Numbered from the stretch's first letter, positions 11,815 to 24,942 are shown. The stretch: 64,000 nucleotides of DNA from Cryptomeria japonica (GCF_030272615.1 NC_081405.1:652820920-652884919); one strand, 5' to 3'. A program made the numbers and translations. The notes: generated by a model not told the origin, from the letters alone.

Positions 11815-12477
11815 TGTTAGCAATTTTTCTTGCTTCCTTCAATCCTAAGAAGAAACACAATGCCAAATTATGGGATTGGGAACCTAGAACATGTAATCAA
11901 TACTATCAAAAGATTGAAGATAAGAAAATGCAACAAACAAGGCTATACAAGACTTCTACTCTTCAACCTCCACAAAGCTCGGGAGGTTGTTCCTATTACA
12001 GGTCTAAATAATGATAAACTCATGACAAACTAAAATAGTAGACCTATTTAAAGTGGATGGTTCTCAAATGTATGATAATGGGTATTTTGTATTTCATCAA
12101 ACTAAAGCATAATCCCATCTACCTTGCAAACTACTAAGAACAAAGTTTAACTCTACACCTACTCCTACAAATAAAAAGGAAATGATATTTTGATTTTGAA
12201 AACATGGGATGAAACTGAAGCATAACTTATACAAAATTGATCAGTGCTAAAGAGAGGGCAACAAAGTCATATGGAAAGCGTTTTATATTGCTATGTTCAA
12301 ACATGCTCATAAATCTTATAAATGTTATTACTTGGTAATAAAATATCACTAAAACATATCAAACAACCTTTCTTAACAATCCACTTGAAAACATAAAAAA
12401 TCCCTACATTTATGAGAGCATTTACTCTATCCCTTGAATAGAAAGCAATCACAACATGCAACTAACAAAAAAAAAAA
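11815..12477 (+). repeat. Possible 3' LTR of the Gypsy remnant
   Basis: TGTTAGCAATTTT follows directly on a GTGGGGAT purine tract, the usual junction of polypurine tract and LTR. The 3' end is not identifiable and may have been cut by the LTR at 12478. No second copy of this LTR is in the window, so the call is tentative. Confidence 0.3.
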
Positions 12478-13839
12478 TGATGGAAATAGGGAAGACAACT
12501 AAGAGGGGGGGGGGGGGGGGGTGAATTAGTTGTCACAAAAACTCACACACTTTAAACTTATTCTTAGATCTAATAATTAAGCATGAAAGCATAAATCAAC
12601 AACACAACATGAACACACATAACACCAAGATTTTTGACATGGAAAAACCAGTCAAGGGAAAAACCATGGTGGGAACACATCCACAATATGAGTATACTTT
12701 GTTAGAAGTACAAAGGTATTACAATGGGGAATGCACATGCATTCAGACACTGCCTAGAGGTGACTGCTCAAAACCAAAGAAGGGATACAACCCCGGGAAG
12801 ACTCATTGTCTTACAAACAGATTCAGATCACATCCAAAAGTAATAAAATGGAAAATGGCATCTCCTTAATGCCTAGTTATAGTTCTGATTAAGCACATAA
12901 CAACTTTTTTCTCTTCACACTTCTTCTTTTCTTTTGAAAGATTAATACATTATTTGCACATATTCTCACTCACTCATCCACCTCACCACACAAATTTAAA
13001 GATATTACATTTATTTATACATGACATCAACCTTGGAAAGATCATCAAGGTTGGCTCAACACACATTAAAAGAATTACAATGATATAGTTGTTGATCAGA
13101 TACAAATTATCATATGCATACCAAAAAAATGTCGGCTAAGACATAACACAGACCCAAATCATAAACCTCCAAAAATTATGCATCAAACATCCACAACATG
13201 CTACAAGCATCCGGTCAACCAAAAACATGAAGAACACTAATGCACCAAAGAAAATTATCAATCATGAGTTCAATGATCAATGCAGACCATCAACACAAAA
13301 GTGAAATGATCCAAAATTATCCATAAGCATCATGAATTACCATAGCAACATACACACCAACAAAAATTACTAGAATCACATCATCATTATACTGAACCTC
13401 AAGAAAACTAACTACAATGACTATCAACTTGGAAAAATAACTTGCAAAGCTCCAAACCATGAACCATTTGAATTGAGGATACACATCAACATTCCAAACA
13501 TATCTCCAAATCCACAAATGAAGATATAACAATGCAGAGCAATGTAGATCAAAATATTGACACTTTATCACCACTGAACAACTAAAAAATCAGTCACAAC
13601 ACAGATACCCAAAAATTACTCAAATCTTCATGCAAACTTTTGAAAATTGCACTGAATTGATCAACTATAGACAATCCTCTAAAAACCCTTTAATCCAAAA
13701 ACTCTGATCATCAAAGCTGGACAAACTCACTTATTGAACTTCACTGTATCATTGTCACAAACAGAGAAATCTATTAACATCAATGACAACACATCTCTCA
13801 GGTATCTCTCAAGCACATATTTGTAGCATACTTCCAACA
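12478..13839 (-). repeat. Copia-type LTR D (minus strand)
   Basis: In reverse complement this 1,362-bp block begins TGTTGGAAG and ends near TTCCATCA, giving TG...CA ends. It has the layout of the other Copia LTRs here: a 17-bp G tract (12505-12521) before GTGAAT, and the GGGAAAAACCATGGTGGG motif at 12657-12674. The right flank (AATCTCCTAC) looks like a decayed polypurine tract, so this is probably a 3' LTR whose internal region is largely lost. No target duplication was found. Confidence 0.6.
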
Positions 13840-14733
13840 ATCTCCTACAAAATGTGCTTGAAGAATGTGAATAGTCCCTGATTATTTAATTTAAAGAAGT
13901 TTACATTTCAACCTGGAGACAATCATATGGTAAGATAAAATCTAGAAATACATTTCAAAGCACAAAACATCACAAACTAATGTCTGATATCCATATACTT
14001 CACCCTATCTATGGACACTACAAAATTTTACAATTTTTTTCTTCCTCTACAAGATTCAGAATTGGAACCCCTCAAAATGAAGAGAAGAGAAGAATAAAAA
14101 GATGGAAGAAAAACCCTAGAGATCATTTGAATGTGACACATGACTTCTTCCTTGTTGTTGATCTTCAAATTTGAATCTAAATTTCATCTCTCTCTTCTCT
14201 CTACATTCTTACAATCTGCTTCTTGATACATGACACTTCTGGAAAGAGTTCCATCATCCTCACACTTCTTTCCTCCCATGTTTTCAACTGAAAATTTGTC
14301 TTTATCCACACATACCCTTGCTATGAAAAGTAAATTTATACTTTCTTGTATCATGCCTTTTGGTTGCAATTGAATTTCCTTTTTGACCAAATAAAATAAT
14401 TCCCTTTGTCCTCAATCTACAAATAGAACACCTTTATTCTACATATTTTTGAATATTTTGCCCTGTCTACTATTGTCTTTATGATCTCTAATAAGCCTAT
14501 CACAAAAATATTCATTTTTCCATGTGAAAATCAAAATATTAGCAAAAGACAAATTAGGCTTACAACCATGATTAAGGGGGGGGATCAACATAAAATGAGG
14601 ACATGCAACTAATATGTCTGCCCATACAAACATTAATCATTTGACCTTCAATCAAAAGTGCCTTCACATGAAATTATTTTATCTTCATCTTCACTTTGCC
14701 CCTTCTCAATTTATTTAGTTCCCATGGTGTTAT
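13840..14733. other. Unassigned; possible decayed internal region of D plus repeat X
   Basis: 13840-14630 has no recognisable protein. The last ~95 bases (14640-14733) match sequence at about 52115-52200 and so belong to a duplicated segment, here called X. H1 and then G1 interrupt X, and it resumes at 35503. Confidence 0.4.
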
Positions 14734-16009
14734 TGTTAGGTGAACTACTGAGAGAGGGGGGTGAATCAGTTGTTAACAGGATATCACTTTTAATCCACAA
14801 TATAACCTTAAACAAATCAAGTACCCATAAAGCACATACAAATGCCAGTAGGAACACATACCGATAAACAATACAACTTAACAATTAACTGGATAATCAA
14901 TGCAAAGAAACCATACCACATAACACCATGATTTGTACGTGGAAAACCTGGAAAGGAAAAACCATAGTGGGAAGCCTACCCACAGTCAGATGATACTTCT
15001 GTAGAAAGTATGTGTTACAATGAGGGGCCAACACTTGCAGGAAGGCATACTACCTAGAGCTTACTGCTCATTACAAAAGAGTCTCACTAACTATAGAAAG
15101 GCTACAACTATCTCAAGATAAATGGAAAACAATCCAATAGAGTGAACTACCAGAAATAGCATCTACCATGCTTGGTTATAGTCCCGGTTAAGCTCAATGC
15201 CGGAGGACTAAATCCTCTTCTGAATCCAATTCGATCACCAATGATCGACCAACTCCTCTGCTTGAATGATATTAAAATATTGTTACATTACATTCCTTGA
15301 CCATGACCTTTTTCACTAACCATGGTACTCTACAAAGAGTTTCTACCTCTTATTTATACAAACCTTAAGGCCTAAACCAATTAGGTCGGCCACCTAAAAT
15401 ATAGTACAATAAGATCATTACATAATTTCTTATTACAATGATATGCCATGTTGGCTTAAGATCAAAATAATAATAAAAAATTCATAAATCATCTTGAAGC
15501 ATCCCGGTAACGTGTAGAGCACATGTTAGCATGATACGGATCCATAACCTAGATATGTACCAGGCCAATTCTGGGTCCACCACGCCAAAGCAATATCTTT
15601 AAACAATTGAAGCATGGTCAAAGAACATCTTCAACATCCCGAAATCCATGAAGAAGCTACACCAACACCAATTATGCATCCTGCCATGATTCCTCAATGA
15701 AAGCTCTGCCGGTAAAGCCTTAAACCAGTGTCGGTAAGGGTTTACCAGAGTGTATGATAGCATCCGATTACCAAACCAATACCAACTAACCAAAACATGC
15801 TCATGGAGCATATAACACATGAAATCAAATGTACTTCATAGATCCAAACATGCCGGAAGTGTCCAACGTATAGTCTCTTTTGCTGGTAACACTAGATCTT
15901 CTATCGGTAACCAAAACCTGTCTGCCGGTAACCAACCATAATAGCTAGTGTTGACATCAATGAAAAAGCATCAATGCAACACATAATCAATTCATCCATA
16001 ATGCCAACA
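14734..16009 (-). repeat. 3' LTR of H1
   Basis: In reverse complement it runs TGTTGGCATTATGG to CACCTAACA. It has the G/C tract near the 3' end, the TTTTTCC-TTTTCCACGT motif (about 14939-14965) and TTTTCATTGATGTCAAC in the first 70 bases. It is followed inward by the purine tract CCAAAGGGGGAGAT. Confidence 0.85.
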
Positions 16010-16307
16010 ATCTCCCCCTTTGGCATTGATGGCAACACTAGATGTGAAAAACATCTAAGTACCAAGAAGTGCCAAACAAGTCTCCCCCTGTGAATGATAT
16101 CTCTGTAAGGTTCTGAATGATTTTTCACATTACTATCACTCCCCCTTTGACATCAATACCAGAAATCTAACAAAAATATCAAAGCAATAATGTAAACCTC
16201 CAAATCTTAAAGATAACTACTCCCCTTGAGTAGTATCACCACTCATCAGTGCTAGAATGAATAATGTCTCTGATAATGCATGTTAGACTAATGACAAACT
16301 TCATCAA
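16010..16307 (-). promoter_or_regulatory. H1 polypurine tract and 3' non-coding region
   Basis: The purine tract AAAGGGGGAGAT (minus strand, 16010-16021) abuts the LTR. Two further CTCCCCCT blocks on the + strand, near 16082 and 16140, are additional purine tracts on the coding strand. No protein is encoded here. Confidence 0.7.
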
Positions 16308-17216
16308 TCAAGTCTCTGTCAGAGGGGCAGAAACCCCTAACCTATCTCTCAAATACTCAAATGATTCCTTAGACAATGGTTTAGTGAATATGTCCATAAT
16401 CTGATCTTTAGTGTTCACATAAACCAATTTGACTTCCTTTGCTTCTACCTTTTCCTCTAGAAAGTTATACTTTATTGAAATATGCTTAAGTCTTAGAGTG
16501 AAATACCAGATTATTAGACATGTCAATAGTTGCAAAGTTATCACAGTAGATAAATACCAGTTTAACATTTGTCAGTAAAAATTCATCTGGCTGCTCAATT
16601 TATACTTCTTCCTCAAGCTCACCATTCAAAAATTCACATTTAATATCTATTTGATAAACCTTATAGTTCTTATAAGCTGCATAGGCAAGAAACAGTCTAA
16701 TAGCTTCAATTCTAGCAACAGGTGCAAATGTCTCACCATAATCAATTCCTTCCATTTGAGAATATCCTTTACAAACCAATATAGCTTTGTTCCTTACAAC
16801 ATGACCATCCTCATTCAGTTTATTCCTAAAAACCCATTTAGTTCCAATAACATTCTTATTTTAGGCTAGGGAACTAAAGACCAAGTCTCATTTTTCTCTA
16901 TTTGATCTAATTCATCTTTTATATCCTTTAACCAATATTTATCCTTACAAGCTTCAATAATAGTTGCTGGTTCAACTTGAGAAATGAGACATACCTCTTT
17001 ATTTGGCAGTTTTATTCTTGTCATAACTCCCTTGTTCCTATCTCCAATAATTTCATCTTCAGAATGATTTAATCTTACATACCTTGGTGTCTTTTGAACT
17101 TCAGGTTCACTGCTCTGATCATTAAGCACAGTTGAAATTTCTAATTGTGCCGGTGTAACTGTCTCAACTTCCTGTACCAGTTGAGGCATTGTCGGTTCAG
17201 TTATGATCATTTCCAC
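16308..17216 (-). pseudogene. H1 pol: RT start fused to RNase H end by internal deletion
   Basis: Reading the minus strand, the linker after integrase is followed by the RT start ([32 protein letters not shown]). Reading stays recognisable to about IEQPDEF near 16590. It then jumps directly to YCDNFATIDMSNN, the last part of Copia RNase H, ending KDQIMDIFTKPL. The RT palm with its YVDD-type motif and most of RNase H, about 0.9 kb by comparison with N1, is missing. A stop lies in the RT part as well. Confidence 0.8.
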
Positions 17217-18528
17217 TACTGGTTCCCTATCATATGATATAGAATGATTTATGTACTATTCATCCACTTTCACAATAGCACTCTCCACAATTTTCTGCAA
17301 TCTTTTGTTATAACATCTATATGCTTTTCTCTGAATTGAATAACCAATAAATATCCCTTCATCACATCTTGGATCAAACTTTCCAATTGAATCGTCTCTT
17401 TTGATATACCATTTACTTCCAAATTTTTTGAAATAGTTAACAGTAGGTGTATGTCCAAACCATAGTTCATAAGGGGTCTTACTGGTTTCACCTATGATGT
17501 GAAATCCGTTGAATGTGTAGACTATTGTACTCATTACTTCTCTCCAGTAGATACGAGGCAATTTGACTTTCATCATCATAGATCTAGCTATATCCAAAAT
17601 GGTTATGTTCTTTCTTTCAACTACTCCATTTTGCTGAGGAGTCCTAGGTTCAGATAGTTGTCTCCTGATTCCATTTGTCTCACAATAGCTATTAAATTCA
17701 TGAGAAGTGAACTCACCGCCATGATCTGATCTTAGACATTTGATTTTAATCCAGTTTCTATTTCAACCTTCGCTTTAAAGATCTGGAATTTCTCAAAATC
17801 TTCAGACTTCCCCCTTAGAAAAGTCACCCACATCATTCTAGAATAGTCATCAATAATCAACATGAAATACCTATCACCTTGAAAGCTTCTAGTACTTGCT
17901 GACCACATAAGTCAGTGTGAATTAAATCAAGTACATCATTAGATTTATCATGTATGCTCTTAAAAGAACTTCTGACTTGCTTACCCAATTGACATTCCTT
18001 ACATACTAGATCATGAGGCTTCATAATCTTAGGTATATCCCTAACTGCCTTAATTGAACTGATCTTAACAATACAATCAAAATTAACATGACACAACCTC
18101 TTATGCTATAGCCAACTCTCATCAATATGACCAATAAAGCATGTCTTATTACTAGTGTTCAAGTGAAATATATTACCTCTAGTCTGAATACCGGTTGCAA
18201 TCTCCAAAACAATCTTGTTAATGATTTTGCATTTTCTATCTTTAAACTGAAGTTGAAAACCCTTGTCCACCAATTGACCAAAACTCAAAATATTATTCTT
18301 TAAACCTTCTACATAATAGACATTATCAGCATTATGCTTGCCATCCAAAGAAATAATACCTCTACCTTTGATCATACATGCCTTGTCATCTCCAAATCTG
18401 ATTTGACCGCTATTGTATTCTTGTAGGGATAGAAATTTTCGTATATCTCCAGTCATATGATGTGAGCATCCACTATCAATTATCCACTCATCCTTATCTT
18501 CAACTTTTGCTGTTAGGGCCTTCTCATC
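17217..18528 (-). pseudogene. H1 pol: protease, pre-integrase and integrase
   Basis: The minus strand encodes the Copia protease motif IIDSGCSHHM (about 18465-18490), the pre-integrase domain (HVNFD, then CKECQLGK), the integrase segment HTDLCG, the late integrase motif PQQNG near 17630, and the block ending FIGYS. Stops and frameshifts split it into four frames. LW in the pre-integrase region is interrupted by TAG, consistent with a TGG to TAG change. The upstream end is cut by the solo LTR at 18529. Confidence 0.8.
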
Positions 18529-19048
18529 TATGAGATTTTGCCAAGATCTAGAGGCAATGGAAAGCACAAATAAGAGAGAACAAAATATATGATAGGAATA
18601 AACTTTATTCTATCAAGATGCAAAATATGATCAACTAGATCATTGCAAGATGCTCAATGATTTCCCGTGATTGTCTGTACAAATAATGTAGATGAGCCTT
18701 CTTATATAGGCAAGGCTATATGGATATGTGAGCACACAAACATGACATGTGGCTCAATAAGAAACAAGGGTAGGTAGGAAATAGGTGTGGTAGGTAGGAG
18801 AAACAATAAAATATTCCACATGAGGTGGATCATCCACCGAAGGTAGAATTATCACTCGACAATAAGTGGATATGATAAAGTAGTAACAAGATCAACACCA
18901 TAAAAGGTGGAAATTCTCCTACACACACTATCCCAATGTGGCACAAACATCCAAGTGTCTCATACCCAAACTACTATGAAATTCATTTCCTAAGTAAACT
19001 TAATTAAGGTGTAATAATATCCACGATGAATAATTATTTACACCAACA
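18529..19048 (-). mobile_element. Solo LTR of the T1 family inside H1
   Basis: This 520-bp block is the reverse complement of a T1-type LTR. It reads TGTTGGTGTAAATAATTATT inward from 19048 and ends TTGGCAAAATCTCATA. It includes the TATATAAG promoter box and GGTGTAATAATATCC. Flanks are TCATC (18524-18528) and TCTTC (19049-19053), a target duplication with one mismatch. No internal sequence is present, so it is a recombined solo LTR. It separates the gag end from the protease of H1. Confidence 0.85.
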
Positions 19049-19805
19049 TCTTCATTTTTGATAGCCGATTCCGGTTCATCTTCCTTCAAATCATAGAACA
19101 CCCATTCTTTTCCATTGCCGGATCCACTAGCAGAGTCTTCTACTAGTTCATCTCTAGAGTCATCAGTTACTCCTTCCTCATCTGCTATGTAGCATTGTTT
19201 ACTTTTCTCAAATCTATATCTGTTTTGGTTAGGTTTAAGAGATTTCTTAAATCTTTCCTCAAACCTTGCATTCCTTTCAGGACATCTAGATGCAAAATGA
19301 CCAATCTTATTACATGCAAAACATTTAAAAGGTGCTTTTCCTACATACTTACTTCCAGTTGGTCCTTTAGGTATTCTTCTAGCAAATAAGCCTTCAAGTT
19401 TCTCAATTTCTTCATCTTCTTTCCTCATGTCTTCCAATTGTTTGGCATATAGGGATTTCCAATCAATTTTGCTGGTAGATGTTGATGATGATGCATGAAA
19501 AGTAGGTTCAGACTTTACAGCTCCAGAAGATCCAAATTATTCAAGCTCAAAAGCAGATAATTTCCCAATTAGAATGTCTCTGTTAATTGAAGAGTTTGCC
19601 ATTATTCTCAACTCATTAATTGCAACTGACTTCATCTTTTAAGCCAGTGGAAGGGCTCTCAAGACTTTGGAAACTATTTCATCTTCACTTAGAAATCCTC
19701 CACAACATTGAATTCCCATAACAATCTCATTTACTCTTTCCATAAATACAACAATTCTTTCATTGTCTTCCATTTTCAAGTTTTCATATCTCACTCAGTA
19801 ACCAT
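19049..19805 (-). pseudogene. H1 gag, C-terminal part with CCHC knuckle
   Basis: The minus-strand frame contains the CCHC zinc knuckle CFACNKIGHFASRC (about 19305), preceded by LFARRIPKGP and by the gag block NELRIMANSSINRDILIGKL. TAA stops occur near 19540 and 19640. The N-terminal part lies across the N1 insertion at 27572-27927. Gag binds element RNA and forms the particle. Confidence 0.8.
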
Positions 19806-19810
19806 CAAGT

Positions 19811-21359
19811 TGATAGTTCTGATACTTAATATAAGTACAGATCTAATAACCAACAAGATGTGAGCGGGGGGGGGGGGGGGGGGGGTGAATCATACAAACT
19901 TAATCATCCATAAAAACATCAGATTCAACCTTGATAACATATATTTAAGTAATATAACCAAAACTATTAAACATGCAAACTCAAAAGCATATAACCATCA
20001 TAAACCTCATAACACCAAATTTAACATGGAAACCCAAATAGGGAAAAACCACTATGGGATTTTGGACCCACTAAGAAATATACTCTTCTAGAGTATGCTT
20101 GGTTAAAAGCAAATCTTGTTAAAGATTACAAACACATTGCTAGATGTGACCCGGTTAAGGGATTTCCCTCAAATTTGTTAGGATTTTCACTTTGTTAGAA
20201 GTGGCCTTGTTAAAGGATTTCAAACACTCAATCAGAATGTCACCTTGCTAGAGGGTTTTACAAATAAGACTATTAAGTCCTCTCGGTTAAGAGATTTTCT
20301 GTCACTTTCACAAAATAAAAGTAATAAAATCTATCTGCAACTTCACATCTAAAATGCTAAAGCATATTCCTATTTGTTCAATACAATCTAGACATAGAAC
20401 TAATCTTGTCTATCTACTGGGCTTCTATACTCTGTTATTCTAACAGGTCTTCAAGCTTCTGTGCTCGGTAATCATTATGTAGCATCCCTGTGCATACACT
20501 TGCCCACATACATTGTTTATCAATAGTTTTCTATTTATAAACAATTAGGTAACCACTTAATCTCCTTGATCACATTTCCCATGATCAATCATAGCCATCA
20601 GATCTTCTATCTTGTCCAGGTTCAATGCATCTTTCAATCTGAAAATGTTTTACCCAACCTTGGAACTTGCATATATTTCTTGGAACTTGTGCTAGGGTAT
20701 TGCGGTTCAATCTGACCTATAGATCTTCATGCCGACTTTCCATTGCCTTATATTTGTTAACAAACTTCATTCACAGCTCACCAATCATTTAATTAGTTCC
20801 AGCTCATTAGCTTCCTTCATTAAATAACGCATGTAACCATTTAATGCATTCTGTTATAGCTCGGTTACAACTCGGTAACAACTTGGTGAATACTAAATTT
20901 CACTCGGTAGACATTCTGCCTTCATTAACCGATAGCGATAACCTTAGGGTTTACCGACTAGGTTCCTTAGGGTTTACCGACTAGGTTCTTTGCTTGATAA
21001 CATAGTATAGTATTAACCTTTACATTTTACAACATATGTATGATGTTAAAACAATCTAAAACATCATGATCTCATCATTGTCTGACTCGGTATTAGTTTC
21101 CCATTGAATACCTTATTCATCATATTATTTCTTGTGTCTTTTGCCGACATCTTTATAATCTTCATATCATACTTCTCAAGATATGGCAACATCATACTGA
21201 ATTAGAAAATCAATTTCTTGACATCAATGACAAAATAATAATATCAAGACAGTAAAACATCCTTAATCAGTTATATCCATAATCATCAACAACCTTCTCA
21301 ATATCCTTATGAAATGCCAACAATCTTTCATTGTCTGTTATAATGCAAAATTGCCAACA
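19811..21359 (-). repeat. 3' LTR of N1
   Basis: 1,549 bp. It differs from the 5' LTR by a 20-bp instead of 9-bp G tract (19866-19885) and a tandem copy of a 22-bp unit (TTAGGGTTTACCGACTAGGT) at about 20942-20990 that the 5' LTR has only once. A few substitutions and small indels add to this. Confidence 0.9.
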
Positions 21360-21817
21360 ATCTCCCCCTTTGGCATTGATGGAAAAACCAATTGATTTGA
21401 CCTTAAAAGATTCAAATTGCTATGATTCTGAAATGCTAAAATGCTCTCCCCCATACATTAGACTTCTCCTATTTTCAGTCTTTTTTCCAATCTGTAGTCT
21501 GCTTAGTTTTCTCCCCTGATAGGTCTTCTTCCTCTATATTAGTCTTCTCCCCCTTTATAGTAGTCTTCTCCCCCTTTGACAATAATGCCAAAAAGTAAAG
21601 AACTAAAACATAATTACTTTCTATAAGAAGTGATTTCCTGCTGTTGTGTATCAACTGAGTCTTGGTCAGAGCATTTGTCTTCAATTCCTATTCCTTATAT
21701 AATGTCCTATAAGAATTCTTGTACACCTTTAGAAAACATCCTAAAGTGTATAAATCAGCATCAACTCCCAAAAGATATTCAATAGAGTCATTGGATTGAT
21801 GCGTTCGCCAAACTAGG
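21360..21817 (-). promoter_or_regulatory. N1 polypurine tract and 3' non-coding region
   Basis: GCCAAAGGGGGAGAT (minus strand, about 21360-21374) abuts the LTR. Three more purine tracts on the minus strand lie near 21446, 21547 and 21568 (+ strand CTCCCCC). No coding potential was seen up to the RNase H end at 21818. Confidence 0.7.
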
Positions 21818-22594
21818 TCAGTGAGTAGAAGATAGGGGTAGGACCCCTAACTTACTTCTGAGATATTCAAAAGTGTCCCTTGGTAGTGGCTTGGTGAAGA
21901 TATCTGCTATTTGTTCCTTTGTGCTAACATACTCCAACACCACTTTCTTCTCTTGAGCTTCTTTTCTAAGATAATGATATTTGATAGATATGTACTTTGT
22001 CTTAGAGTGTATAACAAGATTCTTTGAAATATTAATGGCACTAGTATTGTCACAGAATATAGTTACTGGCTCGGTAACTTTATCATTTATACCTTCCAAC
22101 AATTGTTTGATCCATGCAATGTTGGTACAATTCAATGCTGCAGTAATGTATTTAGCTTCTGCTGTTGACTATGAAACACATCCTTGTTTCTTGCTAAACC
22201 AACTCACTAGTCTTTCTCCTAAAAAGAAAGCTCCTCTACTTGTGCTTTTTCTGTCATCAATGTTGCCTACCCAATTAGCATCAGTATAAAATTTTAAATC
22301 AAAATCATTTCCTTTCTGATATACTAAGCCATAATCCTCTATGCCTTTCAAGTATCTAAAGATTCTTTTGATTGCTGACATGTGTGTTTCCTTAGGATCT
22401 GCAGAGAATCTTGCAGCTATACCTACTGCATGTGCTATATCTGGTCTGCTGTGAACAACATATTGTAGCTTTCCAATCATGGATCGGTAAAGTTTCTCAT
22501 CAACAGATGCAGATTCATCATTCTTTGACAATTTACAGTTGGTAGTCATAGGAGTACTTACTGGTTTTGAATCCTCCATTCCAAATTTCTTCAA
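21818..22594 (-). pseudogene. N1 pol: RT C-terminus and RNase H
   Basis: Encodes the Copia RT thumb/RNase H region: STPM, SRPDIAHAVG, YLKGIEDYGL, DADW-type ANWVGNIDDRKSTSRGA, then the RNase H block FCDNTSAINISKN and KEQIADIFTKPLP near the end. A TAG stop at 22169-22171 replaces the residue before STAEA, usually Gln or Leu. A frameshift near 22591 separates it from the main RT. Confidence 0.85.
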
Positions 22595-23070
22595 GATTTC
22601 TTTATGTACTTGGATTGAGTAATGAAAATCTCATTTTCCATTTTCAGTATCTGTAAACCTATAAAACACTTTATCTCACCGATTAATGACATCTCAAATT
22701 CTTTGCTCATTTCATTTCCAATGTTCTTGCATAAAGAGTGATTGCCACAAAATATAATATCATCAACAAATATGGTTGAGATCAGTATTCCATTTTCATC
22801 ATTCTTCATGTACATGTTGCTATTCTCACTTGTCCTTATAAAACCAATCTTAATCAAATAAGAGTGCAATCTTTCATACCATGCTCTTGGTGCTTGTTTC
22901 AAACCATATAAAGCTTTTTTCAATTTAAATTCCTGATCTTTATTATTGTCTTCAACAAATCCTTCAGGTTGTTCAATAAAAGCTTCTTCTTCTAATATTC
23001 CATTCAGAAATGCAGATTTGACATCCATTTGATATACCTTGAAGTTTTTGAAAGTAGCATATGCCAACAA
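22591..23070 (-). pseudogene. N1 pol: reverse transcriptase core
   Basis: Contains the RT motifs VYQMDVKSAFLNG, EQPEGF, ALYGLKQAPRAWYERL and the catalytic FVDDIIFCG. The two Asp residues of the active site are present. The upstream frame ends with TAA where the family reads Glu (DYGETFAP), and the downstream end runs into a frameshift. Otherwise the core looks functional. Confidence 0.9.
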
Positions 23071-23109
23071 TGTTCTTACTCCTTCAAGTCTAGCAATAGG
23101 TGCAAAATT

Positions 23110-23970
23110 TTAACCATAATCAATTCCTTCTTCTTGAGCATAACCTTTGCAAACTAGTCTTGCCTTGTTTCGAATGACCTCATGTTTTTCATTTAGCTTG
23201 TTTTTGAAAATCCACTTTGTACCGATTACATTTTTGTCCTTCAGTCTTGGGATTAGTGTCCATGTGTCATTCTTCTTGATTTGATCAATCTCTTCTATCA
23301 TAACATTTATCCAATCTTCACTATTCAATACCTCGTTCACTATTCTCGGTTCAAATTCAGATATCAAACATGTGTTCTGTCTCAGTTTGTTCCTTGTCAT
23401 CACTGGATCATCCTTATCTCCTATAATTTGACTTGGTGCATGATGTCTTCTGACATACTTGGCTAATAAAGGCTCGGTAGGCTCTGTATGATCTTCTTCA
23501 TCACTCGGTAACTGGATATTCTCTTCATTTTCTTCAACAGTCTTCTCGGTAGGACTTCTCAGTTGAACATAGACAAATTCATCATATTCTTCTGGTTCCT
23601 TGGAATTTCCTTCATCATTTCTTTCTGCAAATTCATCAATTTTCACATTTGCACTTTCTACTATTTTGTTAGATGATTTGATCAGACATTTAAATGCTTT
23701 GCTTCTAGAAGAATAACCTAGAAACGTTCCTTCTTCACTTTTTTGATCAAATTTGCCATTTCTATCATCTTCGTGAACATAGCATCTACTTCCAAAGATT
23801 TTAAAATAACTAACATTAGGTTTCTTATCATACCAGATTTCATATGGTGTCTTCAAAGTACCTTTCTTCATTTGAACTCGGTTCAAGGTGTAAATTGCTA
23901 TGCTTATTGCTTCCCTCCGAAATGTTTGTGGCACCTTCTTTTCACTCATCAGTGTTCTAGCATAATCCAC
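23110..23970 (-). pseudogene. N1 pol: integrase C-terminal region and RT N-terminus
   Basis: 286 residues covering the end of the integrase core (MDYARTLMSEKKVPQ, FGSRCYVHEDD), the GYSSRSKAF block, a variable acidic linker (EENEENIQLPSDEED) and the RT start (GTKWIFKNKLNEKHE, CKGYAQEEGIDYG). It is separated from the upstream integrase by a TAG at 24004-24006 inside the very conserved PQQNG motif. Confidence 0.88.
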
Positions 23971-24003
23971 AATAGATCTATTTCTTCTCTCAGCTATTCC
24001 ATT

Positions 24004-24942
24004 CTATTGTGGAGTTTTCGATGTAGAGACTTGTCTTTTAATACCATGATCATTGCAAAATAAGTTGAACTCATCAGATGTGAACTCTCCTCCTCTATCT
24101 GATCTAAGACATTTTAGTTGTCTTCCCATTTCATTTTTAACTCTTGCCTTGTACCATTTAAACATTTGAAAAGCTTCTGATTTTTCTTTTAAAAACATTA
24201 CTGACATCATCCTTGAATAGTCATCCACAAATAATATGAAATATTTATCACCATAATAACTTTGAACTTTCATAGGACCACAAAGATCAGTGTGCACTAG
24301 ATCTAAAATTCCCTTAGAAGTGTAAGACTTACTTGTAAAGCTTGATCTTGTCATCTTACCCATCTGGCATCCTCGGCACATAGCATTCTCAGGTTTTTCA
24401 AGACTCGATAGACCTCTTACTCGGTGCTTCTTACTTATTTTGATCAGATTATCAAGATTTACATGACAAAACCTTTTATGCCATAACCAGGAATCATCTA
24501 AATTTGCATGCAAACACTTATTCTGAGTTGAGTCAAGGTGAAATGTATTACCTTTTGTTTGTGTCCCAGTGGCAGCTAACTTTCCATTCTTGTCATGAAC
24601 TTTGACAATTCCCTTCTGAAATTCTATTCGGTAACCTGTGTTGTTTAGTTGTGCTACACTCAACAAATTGTATTTCAAACCTTCAACCCAATAAACATCA
24701 TTGCATCTTGCATTATCAAGAAGTGTTATAGATCCTTTACCTCTCACTAGACATGGTGCATCATTACCAAATCTGACATAGCCTCCATCATAATATTCTA
24801 ATATAACAAAATTGTGTTTATCTCCTGTCATATGATGTGAGCATCCACTATCTATAATCCAAGAATAATTAGTGTTTATGTGAGATATTAGGGCTTTTTC
24901 TTCATACCTTTCTTCATCTGGTCCATCTTTGATAGCCACCTA
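24004..24942 (-). pseudogene. N1 pol: protease, pre-integrase and integrase core
   Basis: The protease motif IIDSGCSHHM is at about residues 28-37. The pre-integrase zinc-binding region has WHKRFCHVN and CRGCQMGK. The integrase core starts HTDLCGPM with its first Asp and includes RSDRGGEF with the second. The frame stops at TPQ-stop-NG (24004-24006). It begins just after another TAG (24940-24942), so it has no genuine start: it was part of one polyprotein. Confidence 0.9.

Noticed and set aside
12505-12521. G tract as a G-quadruplex
   Set aside because: A single long G run without the loop spacing needed; better explained as slippage at an LTR end.
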